Shown: positions 1 to 9,887 of the stretch, one piece after another
Layout: each line of letters starts with the position of its first letter
Position numbering within the stretch: position 1 is the first letter of the stretch
From: Hahellaceae bacterium
Lineage (GTDB): Bacteria; Pseudomonadota; Gammaproteobacteria; Pseudomonadales; Oleiphilaceae
Direction: 5' to 3'
NCBI GenBank assembly: GCA_024234575.1
Contig: JACKOB010000004.1
Span: 372,001 to 436,000, forward strand
Length of the DNA stretch: 64,000 nucleotides
Notes under the pieces: model-generated
The model's database searches: none
What the model was told of the DNA's origin: nothing
Seen by the model: the letters and a program-made list of their open reading frames with translations, nothing else
Made by a program: the position numbers and the translations under genes

Positions 1-830
1 GGTATTTGTCTTCGTCTATATTCGAGTGCAGTTTAACCCACACAATTCCGGAGTTTGGCAGTGGTGTTTTTTTTCACGAAGCTGGTGAGCCATTGAAGTT
101 TTACTTACAAGCCAAAAATAATCCGCTTAAGGAAGGAAGGGGAGCTTTCGTTATTGAGTCTCCTGATTGGCTTCCTGGCAAAGTGCCACAAGACTTAGGT
201 TATGTGGATGTGGTTAAAAGTGATCGCCCGATAACAGTTACAGAGAGAAATGCCACAGCCATGATAGCCAGCCTGATGGAAGGCATGGCACCAACGTTTA
301 CACGCAAAGCCTGGTACTCTGACGATTCTGTTCGTGTGCGCTTAAACTCGGTTAATTTCCGTAATCACTTTGAAGATTACCAGGCATGTGTTTCGACGCT
401 GCTCCCGGTTAATTTCAGGCAGGTCGAGCGGTCACTAGTTTTGTTTGAAGTGGATAAGGCGATTTTAACAAAAGAAGATTTTCAAGTTTTGGATAACGTT
501 ATTATCTACATAAAGGCCGATAAAACAGTATCGAGTATTTATGTAGATGGTCATACTGATACCAGTGGCAGGCGAATTTATAATCGCCGCTTATCGAAGG
601 AGCGTGCTGAAACAGTGACGCAGTACCTGATCGATAATGGCATTAAGAATGATATGATTACGACGCGCTATCACGGCGAACGTTACCCGGCAGTAAGCAA
701 CTCAACCAAGGAGAGCCGGGCAAGGAACCGCCGCACCACTGTCAGGCTAGAGCGTGGTCCTCGGGTCCTTCGAAAACCAAAAGTTGAGGCAGAAGATTCT
801 GAATCATTAGGGGACATGCGCAATGGCTGA
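1..830 (+). CDS. motY: Flagellar motor protein MotY, 5' truncated by the window edge
   Basis: The reading frame is open to the left edge, so the signal peptide and first residues are missing; the TTG at position 6 is not a credible start. The visible part begins with an N-terminal MotY-type domain (FECSLTHTIPEFG, then FFHEAGEPLKF). It ends with an OmpA/MotB-like peptidoglycan-binding domain at about residues 145-250 of the visible protein, containing YVDGHTDTSG and the NRRLSKERA and ARNRRT segments. MotY is known as a periplasmic T-ring component that anchors stator complexes of polar flagellar motors. The neighbour argG matches the motY-argG order known in Pseudomonas, which supports the assignment over a generic OmpA protein. 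The tail after the OmpA domain is charged and probably disordered. Confidence 0.85.
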   Translation, partial: YLSSSIFECSLTHTIPEFGSGVFFHEAGEPLKFYLQAKNNPLKEGRGAFVIESPDWLPGKVPQDLGYVDVVKSDRPITVTERNATAMIASLMEGMAPTFTRKAWYSDDSVRVRLNSVNFRNHFEDYQACVSTLLPVNFRQVERSLVLFEVDKAILTKEDFQVLDNVIIYIKADKTVSSIYVDGHTDTSGRRIYNRRLSKERAETVTQYLIDNGIKNDMITTRYHGERYPAVSNSTKESRARNRRTTVRLERGPRVLRKPKVEAEDSESLGDMRNG

Positions 831-975
831 TTCTTGTTGCTAATGGATTGATTAATAGCGATAAATTGATATTCATGATGGCGTAGCCCTTTATTATCCT
901 CGTGGTGGCAGAGTATGTGCCCCAGACTGTTAACAACCCTACGTATTGCCCCCCCCTATGTTTTAAAGCGCGCTA

Positions 976-1029
976 AGAGTACAATGTCGCCCTTTTATTT
1001 TAGTCGTTTATTCATATAAAACGTTGGAG
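976..1029 (+). promoter_or_regulatory. Candidate promoter -10 and ribosome binding site of argG
   Basis: A TACAAT hexamer lies at 980-985 with no good -35 box at 17 bp. GGAG at 1026-1029 lies 7 bases before the argG ATG. The rest of the 206-base gap after motY shows a run of C at about 949-956 and nothing else recognisable. Confidence 0.35.
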
Positions 1030-1036
1030 TCTGTGT

Positions 1037-2248
1037 ATGTCTAATGTGAAAAAAGTGGTCTTGGCCTACTCTGGTGGTTTAGATACTTCCATCATTCTTC
1101 GCTGGTTGCAGGATACTTACAATTGTGAAGTGGTGACCTTTACCGCTGACCTGGGCCAGGGAGAAGAGCTTGAACCCGCACGCGCCAAAGCTGAAGCAAT
1201 GGGTGTGAAAGAGATATACATTGAAGACCTGAAAGAAGAATTTGTTCGGGATTATGTTTTCCCGATGTTTCGTGCGAATACTATTTACGAGGGTGAGTAT
1301 TTGCTTGGTACTTCTATCGCCAGACCGTTGATAGCAAAACGGTTGGTTGAAATTGCGAATGAAACCGGTGGCGATGCTATTTCTCACGGAGCGACTGGCA
1401 AGGGCAACGATCAGGTTCGTTTTGAGTTGGGAGCTTACGCACTGAAACCAGGCGTTAAAGTGATAGCACCTTGGAGAGAGTGGGATTTGTTGTCCCGTGA
1501 GAAATTGATGGAGTATGCTAAGACGCATAACATTCCAGTCGATTTTGCCAAAGCGGGTAAGAAGTCACCATACTCTATGGATGCCAATTTGCTTCATATC
1601 TCTTACGAAGGCGATATTCTGGAAGATCCTTGGGCAGAGCCTGAAGAAGATATGTGGCGCTGGTCTGTTAGCCCTGAAAACGCCCCTGCAACCCCTACTT
1701 ATATCGAGTTGACTTATGAGAAGGGTGACATTGTAGCGATTGACGGTGAGGCACTAAAGGCGCATGAAGTGCTTGCCAAATTAAATAAATTGGGTGGCGA
1801 CAATGGTATCGGCCGCCTGGATATTGTTGAAAACCGCTATGTTGGTATGAAGTCCCGTGGCGCCTATGAAACGCCAGGCGGCACGATCATGATGAGGGCC
1901 CACCGAGCAATCGAATCGATCACGCTTGATCGCGAAGTGGCACATCTAAAAGACAGTTTAATGCCGAAATATGCCGAGCTTATTTACAACGGTTACTGGT
2001 GGAGTCCTGAGCGTAAAATGCTGCAGACTATGATTGATGAGTCGCAAGCGGTCGTAAATGGTGTTGTGCGAGTTAAGCTCTATAAAGGCAACGTAACCGT
2101 AGTTGGCAGAAAGTCGGATGATTCTTTGTTTGATGAGAAAATAGCGACTTTTGAAGATGACGCTGGTGCTTACAATCAGAAAGATGCGGAAGGGTTTATT
2201 AAACTGAATGCACTTAGATTAAGGATTGCTGCGCAGAAAGGGCGTTAG
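1037..2248 (+). CDS. argG: Argininosuccinate synthase
   Basis: This 403-residue protein has the usual family length. It condenses citrulline and aspartate with ATP cleavage to AMP and PPi, the penultimate step of arginine synthesis in the cytoplasm. The N-terminal PP-loop ATP pyrophosphatase motif AYSGGLDTS is at about residues 10-18. The citrulline/aspartate-binding segments [13 protein letters not shown] and [16 protein letters not shown] follow. The start is an ATG preceded by GGAG. A strong hairpin terminator follows at once, so the gene is probably monocistronic. No ARG-box-like repeat was recognised upstream. Confidence 0.97.
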   Translation: MSNVKKVVLAYSGGLDTSIILRWLQDTYNCEVVTFTADLGQGEELEPARAKAEAMGVKEIYIEDLKEEFVRDYVFPMFRANTIYEGEYLLGTSIARPLIAKRLVEIANETGGDAISHGATGKGNDQVRFELGAYALKPGVKVIAPWREWDLLSREKLMEYAKTHNIPVDFAKAGKKSPYSMDANLLHISYEGDILEDPWAEPEEDMWRWSVSPENAPATPTYIELTYEKGDIVAIDGEALKAHEVLAKLNKLGGDNGIGRLDIVENRYVGMKSRGAYETPGGTIMMRAHRAIESITLDREVAHLKDSLMPKYAELIYNGYWWSPERKMLQTMIDESQAVVNGVVRVKLYKGNVTVVGRKSDDSLFDEKIATFEDDAGAYNQKDAEGFIKLNALRLRIAAQKGR

Positions 2249-2267
2249 TATGTTTGTTGGTTAAAGG

Positions 2268-2302
2268 AAAAGCCGAACATTCCTAAATGTTCGGCTTTTT
2301 TG
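2268..2302 (+). terminator. Rho-independent terminator of argG
   Basis: The AGCCGAACATT arm and its complement AATGTTCGGCT enclose a short loop and are followed by a run of T. It starts about 20 bases after the argG stop codon. Confidence 0.9.
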
Positions 2303-2307
2303 TGGAC

Positions 2308-2344
2308 AAAAAAGGGGGGGTTTGTAACGGCTCCCCCTTTTTAT
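2308..2344 (-). terminator. Terminator of the VolA-type lipase gene, possibly bidirectional
   Basis: A-rich then G-rich and C-rich then T-rich arms (AAAAAGGGGG ... CCCCCTTTTT) can pair around an 11 to 13 base loop. It lies 12 bases beyond the stop of the leftward lipase gene. With the argG terminator it separates two convergent genes. Confidence 0.7.
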
Positions 2345-2355
2345 TTAGCAAAGTT

Positions 2356-5300
2356 TTAATTTAGTTGTTTGTTTGGTCTGGCGTTGTATGTGGTCTCGTC
2401 AATGAGTATACCAGGGACAGAGGTTGTTCCTGACGTGCTAGTTGCACCCGCCATTTCACCATCCAGTAAAAAGAACGTAGCTGTTTGCATTAAACCTTCT
2501 TGAAAGGCAGCGCCGCGTAGTAATTCCTCTGCATCTTTTTGTTCATCGGTTAGGCCTTTATCTTCTTGTTCTTTTGCGGTAACTACTGGCAATACGAACA
2601 TGCCGTGATTTCCAAAGGCCAATCGTGTTCTTATGATATCTGCTGTACCATCCGGAGTTGCCCCGATGACGTCAGTTGCACCAATCAACGTTGTTAGTTG
2701 CTCAATACCGGCAAACGCTGATTTGAAAGACGTTCCAAATTGAGTTGTTAACTGTGTCGTTTCCGCTTCAATCGGGTTGGTCTGATCTGACTTATAAACG
2801 GTCGCCCCATTTGCGTCGGCAGTACCAACGTTCTGGATAAACAACGCACCTTCAACATCTGCGTTTGTTTGGAAACTTCCAGTGGTTTTCCTGCCCAGGT
2901 TGTCTGCAAAATTTATAGGATCAACACTATCCAAGGCTGCTTGTAAAACATTCAAAAATGTTTCGAAACTGGTTGAGCCTTGGCCTATACCAAGAGCCGC
3001 CAATCCGCCGACAATGCGAGGAGCAAAGCTTCCTGAGTTTTCAACCATGCGAGATATGCCTGATGCGGGCTCCAAAAAGACAGAGGCATCAAAATTACCT
3101 ACGGTCGGAACAGAGTTGGCAATGCTTACCATAGGAATTCCCGACAAAGTACCAAGAGAATGGCCTATAAAATAGACTTTACTTGTATCTACGTCTGCCG
3201 TTCCATCACCATTGAGATCAATGCTGGTGAGAGATTGGCGAAGATTTAACAGATCGATAACCCCTTGTCTGCTCTTATCACGGCTGTTGGTGAAGTTTTG
3301 CAGATTGATATACAAGCTCCCTGATGATCCAAACGCAGTATCGGCGTCAAAGTCCATTGGGGTTGGGCTTACAGAACTATCGGCAGTGAAGTTAAAATGA
3401 CGCTCAAAGCTAGTATTGGCAATGCCGGGAATTATGCTGCCGGCGTTGGCAACGGTATTTTCAAATGATTCCAATGTCAGAATCGCCGTGTCTAAGGAAG
3501 CAGAGCCGGTGGTTCCTCCCGCGACAACGGTATTGATTACTCCTTGCGCGGTTGTCGCATCGATTGTTTGTTGCATATTTGCAGCAAATGCCGCTATCAC
3601 AAAGCCGATATTGATAGTGCCATCGACAACTGCCTGATTATTGCTATCACTTGGTGCTAAAGATGCAGGAAGTCCACCTTGTTGACCTGCAGCTAATAGA
3701 GTTGCGGCCAGTCCAAGCTTCGTGCTCGTAGACGCAGGAGCAATACCGTGAACTGCCTGATCGATCGCGATAACCGTATATCCTTGCTGCGCTAAGACCG
3801 TGCCAACGGAGAGGGATGCACTTCGATCGGTGGTAATACCGTGCTGGAATATTACCGTTCCTTTCGAGGCAACCGTTGGGTAGGGGCGAACCGCTAACCA
3901 GGGAATATTCAGGTCGGTGGCATCCGTCTGTGGATCTCCGTCTAATTGGGCAGGGAATGGATAAATATAGTTTACCACGTTTGACTTATAGCCACCTGTG
4001 CCGCTAGCCACGCCTTGGGGAAGTTGCAGACCCAAGCCAGCAAAAGCGGTATTTATCGCTGATGCCAAGGTGTGATCAGCGGTCCAGCTTTCTGTATTTA
4101 TAACGGCGCCTTCCGCCGCTGTGTTGCCGGTCGGAATGCCCAAATAATAAGGAATACTTATCGTGCCTTGTGAGACTAATGGCGGTTTGGTTGGGTCGGT
4201 AATTAATTTGGAGACCACTGACGAAACAAGCGACACCGGCTGATTTGCGGAAGTTGTTGTTACTGTGCGTGCTTTGGGAGTAGGGAGTAATTCTTTAAAT
4301 CCACCTTTGGCAACCGGTGCGTTAGCTAATACAAGGCCAACACAGTCAATATAGGTCTGTCCGGAGGTGACGCCAGTACATCCAACCAGAGGGAAGCCTG
4401 CCGCCACTGGTGCTAAGGCATCTGAAATTGTGGTGTCGGTTGGGTTGGATGGATTAGTTGGGAAGTAGGCAATGCCTGCTCCGGCAGCAAGCTTCACATC
4501 GGTATAATCGACCTTGCCGTCGCCATTTGCATCCGTTTTATTAGAAACTACGGCTTTTGCCGCAGATACACGCACAAAATTGGAGATTTGATCGCTAAAC
4601 CATTCTGCGGGGTTTGCGATATACTCCATTACTTTTTCATCGCCGGAGGTCATAAAAGAGTAACTGAGGGCAATATTTTTGTCAGTTAACGATGCCAAGC
4701 CAGCTTGCGCCCGACTGGAGTTGTTGAGCTGAAAGTAGTTGGAAGACACTGCTTCCCAAAGACCATTCATGAGGTCTCGTACCGCGAAGAGTGCGGAGTT
4801 ACCTACTGATAATTCTTCATTGGTTTTGGTTAAGTCTTCATACAACAATGATGGAATGATGTTTGTGCCAGCGGCATCTTTTATTTCGTTGGTAAGAGTA
4901 ACGATATAGCGAGTGCGCGGCTTTAACGGTGTTTCCGGATGTATACGAAGAACAGTGGTGCCTTGCATATCTAAAACTTCGGCACTATATGCGGGGTTTG
5001 CTGCAGCGGTGTTAATTGCCGTAATTGCAGCAACCTTTTCTTCAGGTGTCGCGCTGGCACTTGCCAATGTGGCATAGTGATTAGCAAATGGTACCGTTGG
5101 TGGCTCTGCGTTTGACAGCCCTTGCAACGGATCACCGCTGGCATAATCGAGCTCAATTAAGAAAACGTTCTGAGTCGGATTTGGGAGTGCGTAGCCAAAA
5201 TCCGGATGGTAAACAACATTGCCGTTGCTGTCTTTCATAAATTGATCAGTGTTAATACTTGCACTATTCAATCCACCGCTAAAGGCAATATCAATTGGGG

Positions 5301-5595
5301 CAGTTGTCGACGCACCACTTAAATCATTGAGCGCTGTGGTCACTGGTGGTTTGATATCAGCGACATTAAAACTGCCATCACCAGCAGCTTTGTCCCAAAT
5401 TAGGTCGTTCGGAATTGGCAGCTCGCTTGTAACAGGGTTAAAAATAGGTGACGTTTTGCCCTCTCTGATGTCAATGTCAGGATTATTTATCTCATAATTA
5501 ATTTGTGAGTTATTGCCGGTCTCAGCATCATCCAAACAGCCGGTAAGAGCGATAGATGAAGCAACAGCCACACTTAATAAGGTTTTCTTAAGCAT
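2356..5595 (-). CDS. VolA/Pla-1/cef-type outer-membrane lipase lipoprotein
   Basis: This 1079-residue protein has a lipoprotein signal peptide. The lipobox LTGC puts the acylated Cys at about residue 20, and residue +2 is Leu, not Asp, so outer-membrane or surface targeting is expected. The first part resembles the bacterial virulence factor lipase N-terminal domain. An alpha/beta-hydrolase part follows with VIFQHGIT, probably the oxyanion region, and the nucleophile elbow GHSLG with Ser813. The family includes Vibrio cholerae VolA, a surface lysophospholipase that releases fatty acids from lecithin products, and large extracellular lipases. The length is typical for VolA-like proteins. It stands alone between convergent argG and the upstream enoyl-CoA hydratase homologue, so the substrate is inferred only from the family. 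Calcium-like DxDGDGxxD segments (DANGDGKVDYTD, DLNGDGTADVD) are visible. Confidence 0.85.
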   Translation of the reverse strand: MLKKTLLSVAVASSIALTGCLDDAETGNNSQINYEINNPDIDIREGKTSPIFNPVTSELPIPNDLIWDKAAGDGSFNVADIKPPVTTALNDLSGASTTAPIDIAFSGGLNSASINTDQFMKDSNGNVVYHPDFGYALPNPTQNVFLIELDYASGDPLQGLSNAEPPTVPFANHYATLASASATPEEKVAAITAINTAAANPAYSAEVLDMQGTTVLRIHPETPLKPRTRYIVTLTNEIKDAAGTNIIPSLLYEDLTKTNEELSVGNSALFAVRDLMNGLWEAVSSNYFQLNNSSRAQAGLASLTDKNIALSYSFMTSGDEKVMEYIANPAEWFSDQISNFVRVSAAKAVVSNKTDANGDGKVDYTDVKLAAGAGIAYFPTNPSNPTDTTISDALAPVAAGFPLVGCTGVTSGQTYIDCVGLVLANAPVAKGGFKELLPTPKARTVTTTSANQPVSLVSSVVSKLITDPTKPPLVSQGTISIPYYLGIPTGNTAAEGAVINTESWTADHTLASAINTAFAGLGLQLPQGVASGTGGYKSNVVNYIYPFPAQLDGDPQTDATDLNIPWLAVRPYPTVASKGTVIFQHGITTDRSASLSVGTVLAQQGYTVIAIDQAVHGIAPASTSTKLGLAATLLAAGQQGGLPASLAPSDSNNQAVVDGTINIGFVIAAFAANMQQTIDATTAQGVINTVVAGGTTGSASLDTAILTLESFENTVANAGSIIPGIANTSFERHFNFTADSSVSPTPMDFDADTAFGSSGSLYINLQNFTNSRDKSRQGVIDLLNLRQSLTSIDLNGDGTADVDTSKVYFIGHSLGTLSGIPMVSIANSVPTVGNFDASVFLEPASGISRMVENSGSFAPRIVGGLAALGIGQGSTSFETFLNVLQAALDSVDPINFADNLGRKTTGSFQTNADVEGALFIQNVGTADANGATVYKSDQTNPIEAETTQLTTQFGTSFKSAFAGIEQLTTLIGATDVIGATPDGTADIIRTRLAFGNHGMFVLPVVTAKEQEDKGLTDEQKDAEELLRGAAFQEGLMQTATFFLLDGEMAGATSTSGTTSVPGILIDETTYNARPNKQLN

Positions 5596-5838
5596 AAGAT
5601 TGGACCTTCTATCCTTTTATTATTGGTAGGAAATAGTTTTTTGCCTGCAGGTTTGCAGGATACATAACACTTTGACAGCCCCTTATTCTAAGAGTTACTC
5701 ATCGAGTTTTGAGGCGGTCAGCAGAAAACAGGTTGCGTCATGCAAATTTTCGCTTGTTTTAAAGCTAGTCGGGGACGGTTAATTCGTCCAGTTTTTAACG
5801 CTACTTTATGTATAGTTTTTGCGTCTGGTATTTTACCG
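5596..5838. other. Intergenic region upstream of the VolA-type lipase gene
   Basis: A small inverted repeat CCTGCA/TGCAGG lies at about 5644-5659, about 50 bases before the lipase start on the minus strand. No convincing -35/-10 pair or small gene was seen. Confidence 0.4.
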
Positions 5839-6624
5839 TTAATCGAATTGGCTAAAATCCGGTTTGCGTTTGGCAAAGAAAGCATTAAAAGCCTCTTCGG
5901 CCTCGGGGCTTTTTAGCCGCTCTGAAAACACGTTGCCTTCTGTTTGCATTGTTTGCATGGTTTGTTCGGTTGACTGTTTTTTTAGCAGTTGCTTGGTTAG
6001 AGCCACAGCGCTGGTGGGTTGGGAATTAAGTATTTCAGCGGTCTTCAAGGCGGTGTCCAAGGTAGCCAGTGGATCGCAGACGTCATTAATTAACCCGCAG
6101 GCAAGTGCTTTCTCTGAGTCAAAGATTTGCGCAAGCAGCAAAAGTTCAGCGGCCCGGCAGTGCCCCATTATTGTCGGTAGTAAAAGGCTTGACGCACCTT
6201 CCGGAGAAAGACCCAGGCTGACAAATGGCATCTGAAAACGAGAGTTAGTGCCTGCATAAATAAAATCGCAATGTAATAGCATTGTTGTACCAATACCTAT
6301 CGCCTCGCCATTAACGGCGGCGATAACAGGTTTGGTGGCGGTAGCCAGTGCGGTCAAGAACTTGCCTACCGGTGATGCGGTAAAGTCGCTGTTATCCCAG
6401 TTGGCAAATTCCACAAGGTCATTGCCGCTTGTAAAACAGTCTGTAGACCCATAGATTATAGTGGTTTTGATGTTGGGGTTTGACTCGGCTTCGATCAATG
6501 ACTGCTGCATCTTCGAATACATTGCGTGAGTCAGTGCATTTTTTTTGCTCGGGCGATTAATTTGAATGATTTGTGTTTTTTCGGAGATAGAAACAAAAAC
6601 ATCTTCGGTCATAGTGTGTGCCAT
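5839..6624 (-). CDS. Enoyl-CoA hydratase/isomerase family protein
   Basis: This 261-residue member of the crotonase superfamily begins its fold at about residue 10. The substrate-binding and oxyanion segments are visible: NRPSKKNALT near residue 24, TSGNDL near residue 66, and AVNGEAIGIG near residue 103. The region SLGLSPEGASSLLLP, near residues 136-150, replaces the loop where hydratases carry catalytic Glu. The pattern resembles delta3,delta2-enoyl-CoA isomerase-like (ECI2-type) members more than the classic dehydratase, but activity cannot be settled from sequence alone. It probably acts on acyl-CoA in fatty acid degradation. No other beta-oxidation gene is adjacent. No clear ribosome binding site precedes either ATG (residues 1 or 5). 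Confidence 0.82.
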   Translation of the reverse strand: MAHTMTEDVFVSISEKTQIIQINRPSKKNALTHAMYSKMQQSLIEAESNPNIKTTIIYGSTDCFTSGNDLVEFANWDNSDFTASPVGKFLTALATATKPVIAAVNGEAIGIGTTMLLHCDFIYAGTNSRFQMPFVSLGLSPEGASSLLLPTIMGHCRAAELLLLAQIFDSEKALACGLINDVCDPLATLDTALKTAEILNSQPTSAVALTKQLLKKQSTEQTMQTMQTEGNVFSERLKSPEAEEAFNAFFAKRKPDFSQFD

Positions 6625-6954
6625 CTAGAAAAATTATCAAGAAATGGAGCGCAGCCCAGCGATGTGCGAGTGCTTTTTAGGCAATTAGGACGATGAGCAG
6701 TAGTTTGGGTTCATCGTCGTCATTAATGTGATGTACAATGCGGCATAATTTAGGTGAAATCCAGCGTTTTAGCAGTAAAAAGGTTGGCTAAATCGAGATG
6801 ATTCCCCCTGATTGCAAAGGAAAAGCTGGCAAATAAAGTTGTTTCGAAGAAATCAAATAATATCTGCTTGCTTATTTTTCGTGTCATGCGTGAGCCTGGA
6901 ATATATTACACAAGTACTTTCGTGATGTGTTCGTATAGAGAAGAGAGTGTATAA
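6625..6954. other. Divergent intergenic region before fumarase
   Basis: This 330-base gap carries the promoters of the leftward enoyl-CoA hydratase homologue and rightward fumarase. TACAAT at about 6733 and TATATT at 6902-6907 are possible -10 boxes, without good -35 partners. No small gene was recognised. Confidence 0.35.
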
Positions 6955-8466
6955 ATGACTGTAATTCGACAAGACGACCTGATAGACAGTGTGGCGGATG
7001 CGCTGCAATTCATTTCTTACTATCACCCGGTAGATTTTATAAAAGCGGTGCATGAGGCATACGAGCGGGAAGAGAGCCCTGCAGCAAAGGATGCGATGGC
7101 GCAGATTCTCATAAACTCCCGTATGTGCGCGCAGGGGAAGCGTCCGATTTGTCAGGACACAGGAATTGTCACCGTATTTATCAAGGTAGGTATGGATGTG
7201 CAGTGGGACGCAAAGATGGGCGTCACTGATATGATAAATGAAGGGGTGAGAAGAGCTTATCTAAACCCTGACAATGTTTTGCGGGCCTCTATTCTTGCTG
7301 ATCCTGCAGGTAAGCGCACGAACACTAAAGACAATACACCGGCTGTGATTCATTATGAAATCGTGCCAGGCAATACGGTTGATGTTCAGGTGGCGGCTAA
7401 GGGTGGCGGCTCGGAAAATAAATCGAAGATGGTGATGCTGAACCCGAGTGATAGTATTGTTGATTGGATTGTTAAAACCGTGCCAACCATGGGTGCAGGC
7501 TGGTGTCCACCGGGTATGCTTGGCATAGGTATCGGCGGCACTGCAGAGAAAGCTGCCGTGATGGCGAAAGAAGCGTTGATGGACCCGATCGATATCCATG
7601 AGCTGAGAAAGCGGGGCCCGAGTAACCGTGTAGAAGAGCTGCGTCTGGAGATTATGGATAAGGTCAATGCGCTGGGTATTGGTGCGCAAGGTCTGGGTGG
7701 ATTAACTACCGTTTTAGATATCAAAATCAAAGATTATCCAACACATGCAGCTTCTTTGCCTGTGGCGATGATTCCAAACTGCGCTGCCACCCGACACGCA
7801 CATTTTGTACTGGATGGTTCCGGACCTGCCTTGCAAACGCCGCCAAGTATTGATGAATGGCCAGATATTACCTGGGAAGTAGGCGATAGTGTTCGTCGTG
7901 TAAATCTCGATACCATAACCCCGGCGGATGTCCGTGAATGGCAACCAGGGGAGACGGTATTGCTGTCGGGCAAAATGTTGACCGGCCGTGATGCTGCGCA
8001 CAAGAAAATGACAGAAATGCTGGCCAAAGGAGAGAGTTTGCCGGTTGATCTAAAAGGTCGCTTTATTTATTACGTTGGCCCGGTTGATCCGGTGCGCGAT
8101 GAGGTGGTTGGTCCTGCTGGTCCGACTACCGCAACGAGAATGGATAAATTTACCCGGACAATGCTTGAGCAGACCGGCCTGTTGGGAATGATTGGCAAGT
8201 CTGAGCGTGGACCGGTAGCGATTGAGGCCATCAAAGAATTTGGCGCGGTTTATTTAATGGCTGTGGGTGGCGCTGCCTACTTAGTGTCCAAAGCCATTAA
8301 ATCAGCGAAGGTTCTCGCATTTCCAGAAATGGGGATGGAGGCGATTTACGAGTTTGATGTTAAGGATATGCCGGTGACGGTTGCTGTTGATGTTAATGGC
8401 GTTTCTGTCCATGAAACCGGGCCGAAACTCTGGAAGCAAAATATTATTGATGCGAAGCAGGTGTAA
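6955..8466 (+). CDS. fumA: Class I fumarate hydratase (iron-sulfur)
   Basis: This 503-residue single-chain class I fumarase fuses the alpha and beta parts. It interconverts fumarate and malate in the TCA cycle with a [4Fe-4S] cluster. The N-terminal catalytic part shows KRPICQDTG near residue 66, GGGSENKSKM near residue 145, WCPPGMLGIGIGG near residue 183 and PNCAATRHAHF near residue 275; the cysteines are candidate cluster ligands. The C-terminal beta part includes LLSGKMLTGRDAAHK and GPTTATRMDKFT. Length and order match the Pseudomonas-type enzyme. The cluster makes it oxygen-sensitive as a family property. The gene for pterin dehydratase follows about 80 bases downstream and may be co-transcribed. 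Confidence 0.95.
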   Translation: MTVIRQDDLIDSVADALQFISYYHPVDFIKAVHEAYEREESPAAKDAMAQILINSRMCAQGKRPICQDTGIVTVFIKVGMDVQWDAKMGVTDMINEGVRRAYLNPDNVLRASILADPAGKRTNTKDNTPAVIHYEIVPGNTVDVQVAAKGGGSENKSKMVMLNPSDSIVDWIVKTVPTMGAGWCPPGMLGIGIGGTAEKAAVMAKEALMDPIDIHELRKRGPSNRVEELRLEIMDKVNALGIGAQGLGGLTTVLDIKIKDYPTHAASLPVAMIPNCAATRHAHFVLDGSGPALQTPPSIDEWPDITWEVGDSVRRVNLDTITPADVREWQPGETVLLSGKMLTGRDAAHKKMTEMLAKGESLPVDLKGRFIYYVGPVDPVRDEVVGPAGPTTATRMDKFTRTMLEQTGLLGMIGKSERGPVAIEAIKEFGAVYLMAVGGAAYLVSKAIKSAKVLAFPEMGMEAIYEFDVKDMPVTVAVDVNGVSVHETGPKLWKQNIIDAKQV

Positions 8467-8545
8467 AGCAGAATAGTGTCGATGCCTGTATGTGCCAGAG
8501 ATGGTTGTTGAGGCGTCGGCGCTTGCCGGTCAGAGGTTTACGTTT

Positions 8546-8884
8546 ATGCGTCTAGCAGATGAAGTGTGTGAGGTTTGCCGGCTGGGCGCACCTCAGGTAG
8601 AAAAAGAAGAGGCGGAAGTGTTGTTGGTAGAGATTCCTGATTGGTCTATTGTGGTGGATCAGGGTGTCAGTCAATTACAGCGGGTGTTTGGATTTTCCGA
8701 TTTTCTAGCTGCGATGGCGTTTGCCAATCGTGTGGCGGAGCTTGCGGAATCGGTGGGGCATCACCCTGCGCTATTGGTTGAGTGGGGAAGCGTTAAGGTC
8801 TCCTGGTGGACTCACAAAATTAAAGGTCTGCATAAAACGGATTTCGTCATGGCGGCGCGAACCGATAATGTTTTTCGCGGGTAA
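8546..8884 (+). CDS. phhB: Pterin-4a-carbinolamine dehydratase
   Basis: Also called 4a-hydroxytetrahydrobiopterin dehydratase, it regenerates the pterin cofactor of phenylalanine hydroxylase by dehydrating the 4a-carbinolamine. With the ATG at 8546 the protein is 112 residues, the family's usual size. The frame is open upstream to a GTG at 8492, but AGAGG at 8532-8536 supports the 8546 start, and the N-terminal pattern CEVCR aligns with Pseudomonas PhhB. The family motif is visible as SVGHHPALLVEWGSVKVSWW, with the active-site paired histidines, followed by HKIKGLHKTDFVMAA. No phhA is visible nearby, so its partner is unknown; the protein can also act as a HNF1-dimerisation-type accessory factor in other organisms. 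Confidence 0.9.
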   Translation: MRLADEVCEVCRLGAPQVEKEEAEVLLVEIPDWSIVVDQGVSQLQRVFGFSDFLAAMAFANRVAELAESVGHHPALLVEWGSVKVSWWTHKIKGLHKTDFVMAARTDNVFRG

Positions 8885-8974
8885 GGTTAGTTGTCGATAC
8901 AATTTTGTTTAATTAGAACACTTGGTTGCGTTGCTTTTTTAGCGTTGCCGGTGGGGTGTTAGGATAAAGTTTCT

Positions 8975-9829
8975 ATGGAACGTACATTTCGGCTCGTGAT
9001 TGCCTGCCCAGATGGAGTAGGTATTGTCGCTAAAGTGAGTAATTTTCTGGCGAATTACAATGGCTGGATCACGGAGGCGAGCCATCACGCAGACCCCAAG
9101 GTTGGTTGGTTTTTTATGCGAAACGAAATCAAGGCAAGCTCAATGCCTTTAGATGTCGAGGCGTTCAAGATTGCCTTTTCGCCAATTGCGAAAGAGTATG
9201 GCATGCATTGGAAAATCAGTGATTCCGGTCAGAAGAAACGTTTGGTGCTGATGGCTAGTAAAGAGTCACACTGCCTGGCAGATCTGTTGCACCGACATCA
9301 CGATGATGAGTTAAATGCGGATATAGTCGCCGTTATTTCAAATCACAATGATTTGCGACGAATGGTCGAATGGCACGACATCCCTTTTCATCATGTGCCG
9401 GTAGACAAGGATAACAAGCAACAATCTTTTGATCAGGTATCAGAAATACTGACCGGACTCGATGTTGATTTGATCGTACTTGCTCGATATATGCAGATTC
9501 TTCCGGAGAATCTTTGTGAGACTTATGCTGGTCGCGTGATCAATATTCACCATAGTTTCCTTCCGTCTTTTGCGGGTGCGAGGCCGTATCATCAGGCATA
9601 TGACCGCGGCGTCAAACTGATAGGTGCCACCTGCCATTATGTGACGGAAAAACTTGATGAGGGGCCAATAATTGATCAGGATGTTATTCGGGTGGGTCAT
9701 AATCACACGATTGAGGATATGGTTCGATTAGGGCGGGATGTAGAAAAGAACGTACTGGCTCGCGGTGTTCGTTATCATGTTGAAGATCGTGTGATCATTC
9801 ATGAAAACAAGACGGTAGTTTTTTCCTGA
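8975..9829 (+). CDS. purU: Formyltetrahydrofolate deformylase
   Basis: This 284-residue enzyme hydrolyses 10-formyl-tetrahydrofolate to formate and THF, balancing one-carbon pools and supplying formate for purine synthesis. The N-terminal ACT regulatory domain covers about residues 5-80 (LVIACPDGVGIVAKVSNFL). The C-terminal formyltransferase-like catalytic domain contains the INIHHSFLPSF and GARPYHQAYDRGVKLIGAT segments, with His and Asp (LDEGPIIDQD) of the active site. AGGATAAAG lies just upstream of the ATG. It is convergent with the diguanylate cyclase gene, with a 58-base gap that has no clear terminator. Confidence 0.96.
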   Translation: MERTFRLVIACPDGVGIVAKVSNFLANYNGWITEASHHADPKVGWFFMRNEIKASSMPLDVEAFKIAFSPIAKEYGMHWKISDSGQKKRLVLMASKESHCLADLLHRHHDDELNADIVAVISNHNDLRRMVEWHDIPFHHVPVDKDNKQQSFDQVSEILTGLDVDLIVLARYMQILPENLCETYAGRVINIHHSFLPSFAGARPYHQAYDRGVKLIGATCHYVTEKLDEGPIIDQDVIRVGHNHTIEDMVRLGRDVEKNVLARGVRYHVEDRVIIHENKTVVFS

Positions 9830-9887
9830 TTATCACTAAGAGGTCTTGAATTGGGGGTGTTGGGGGGCAGGTCGATGCACTGTTACT

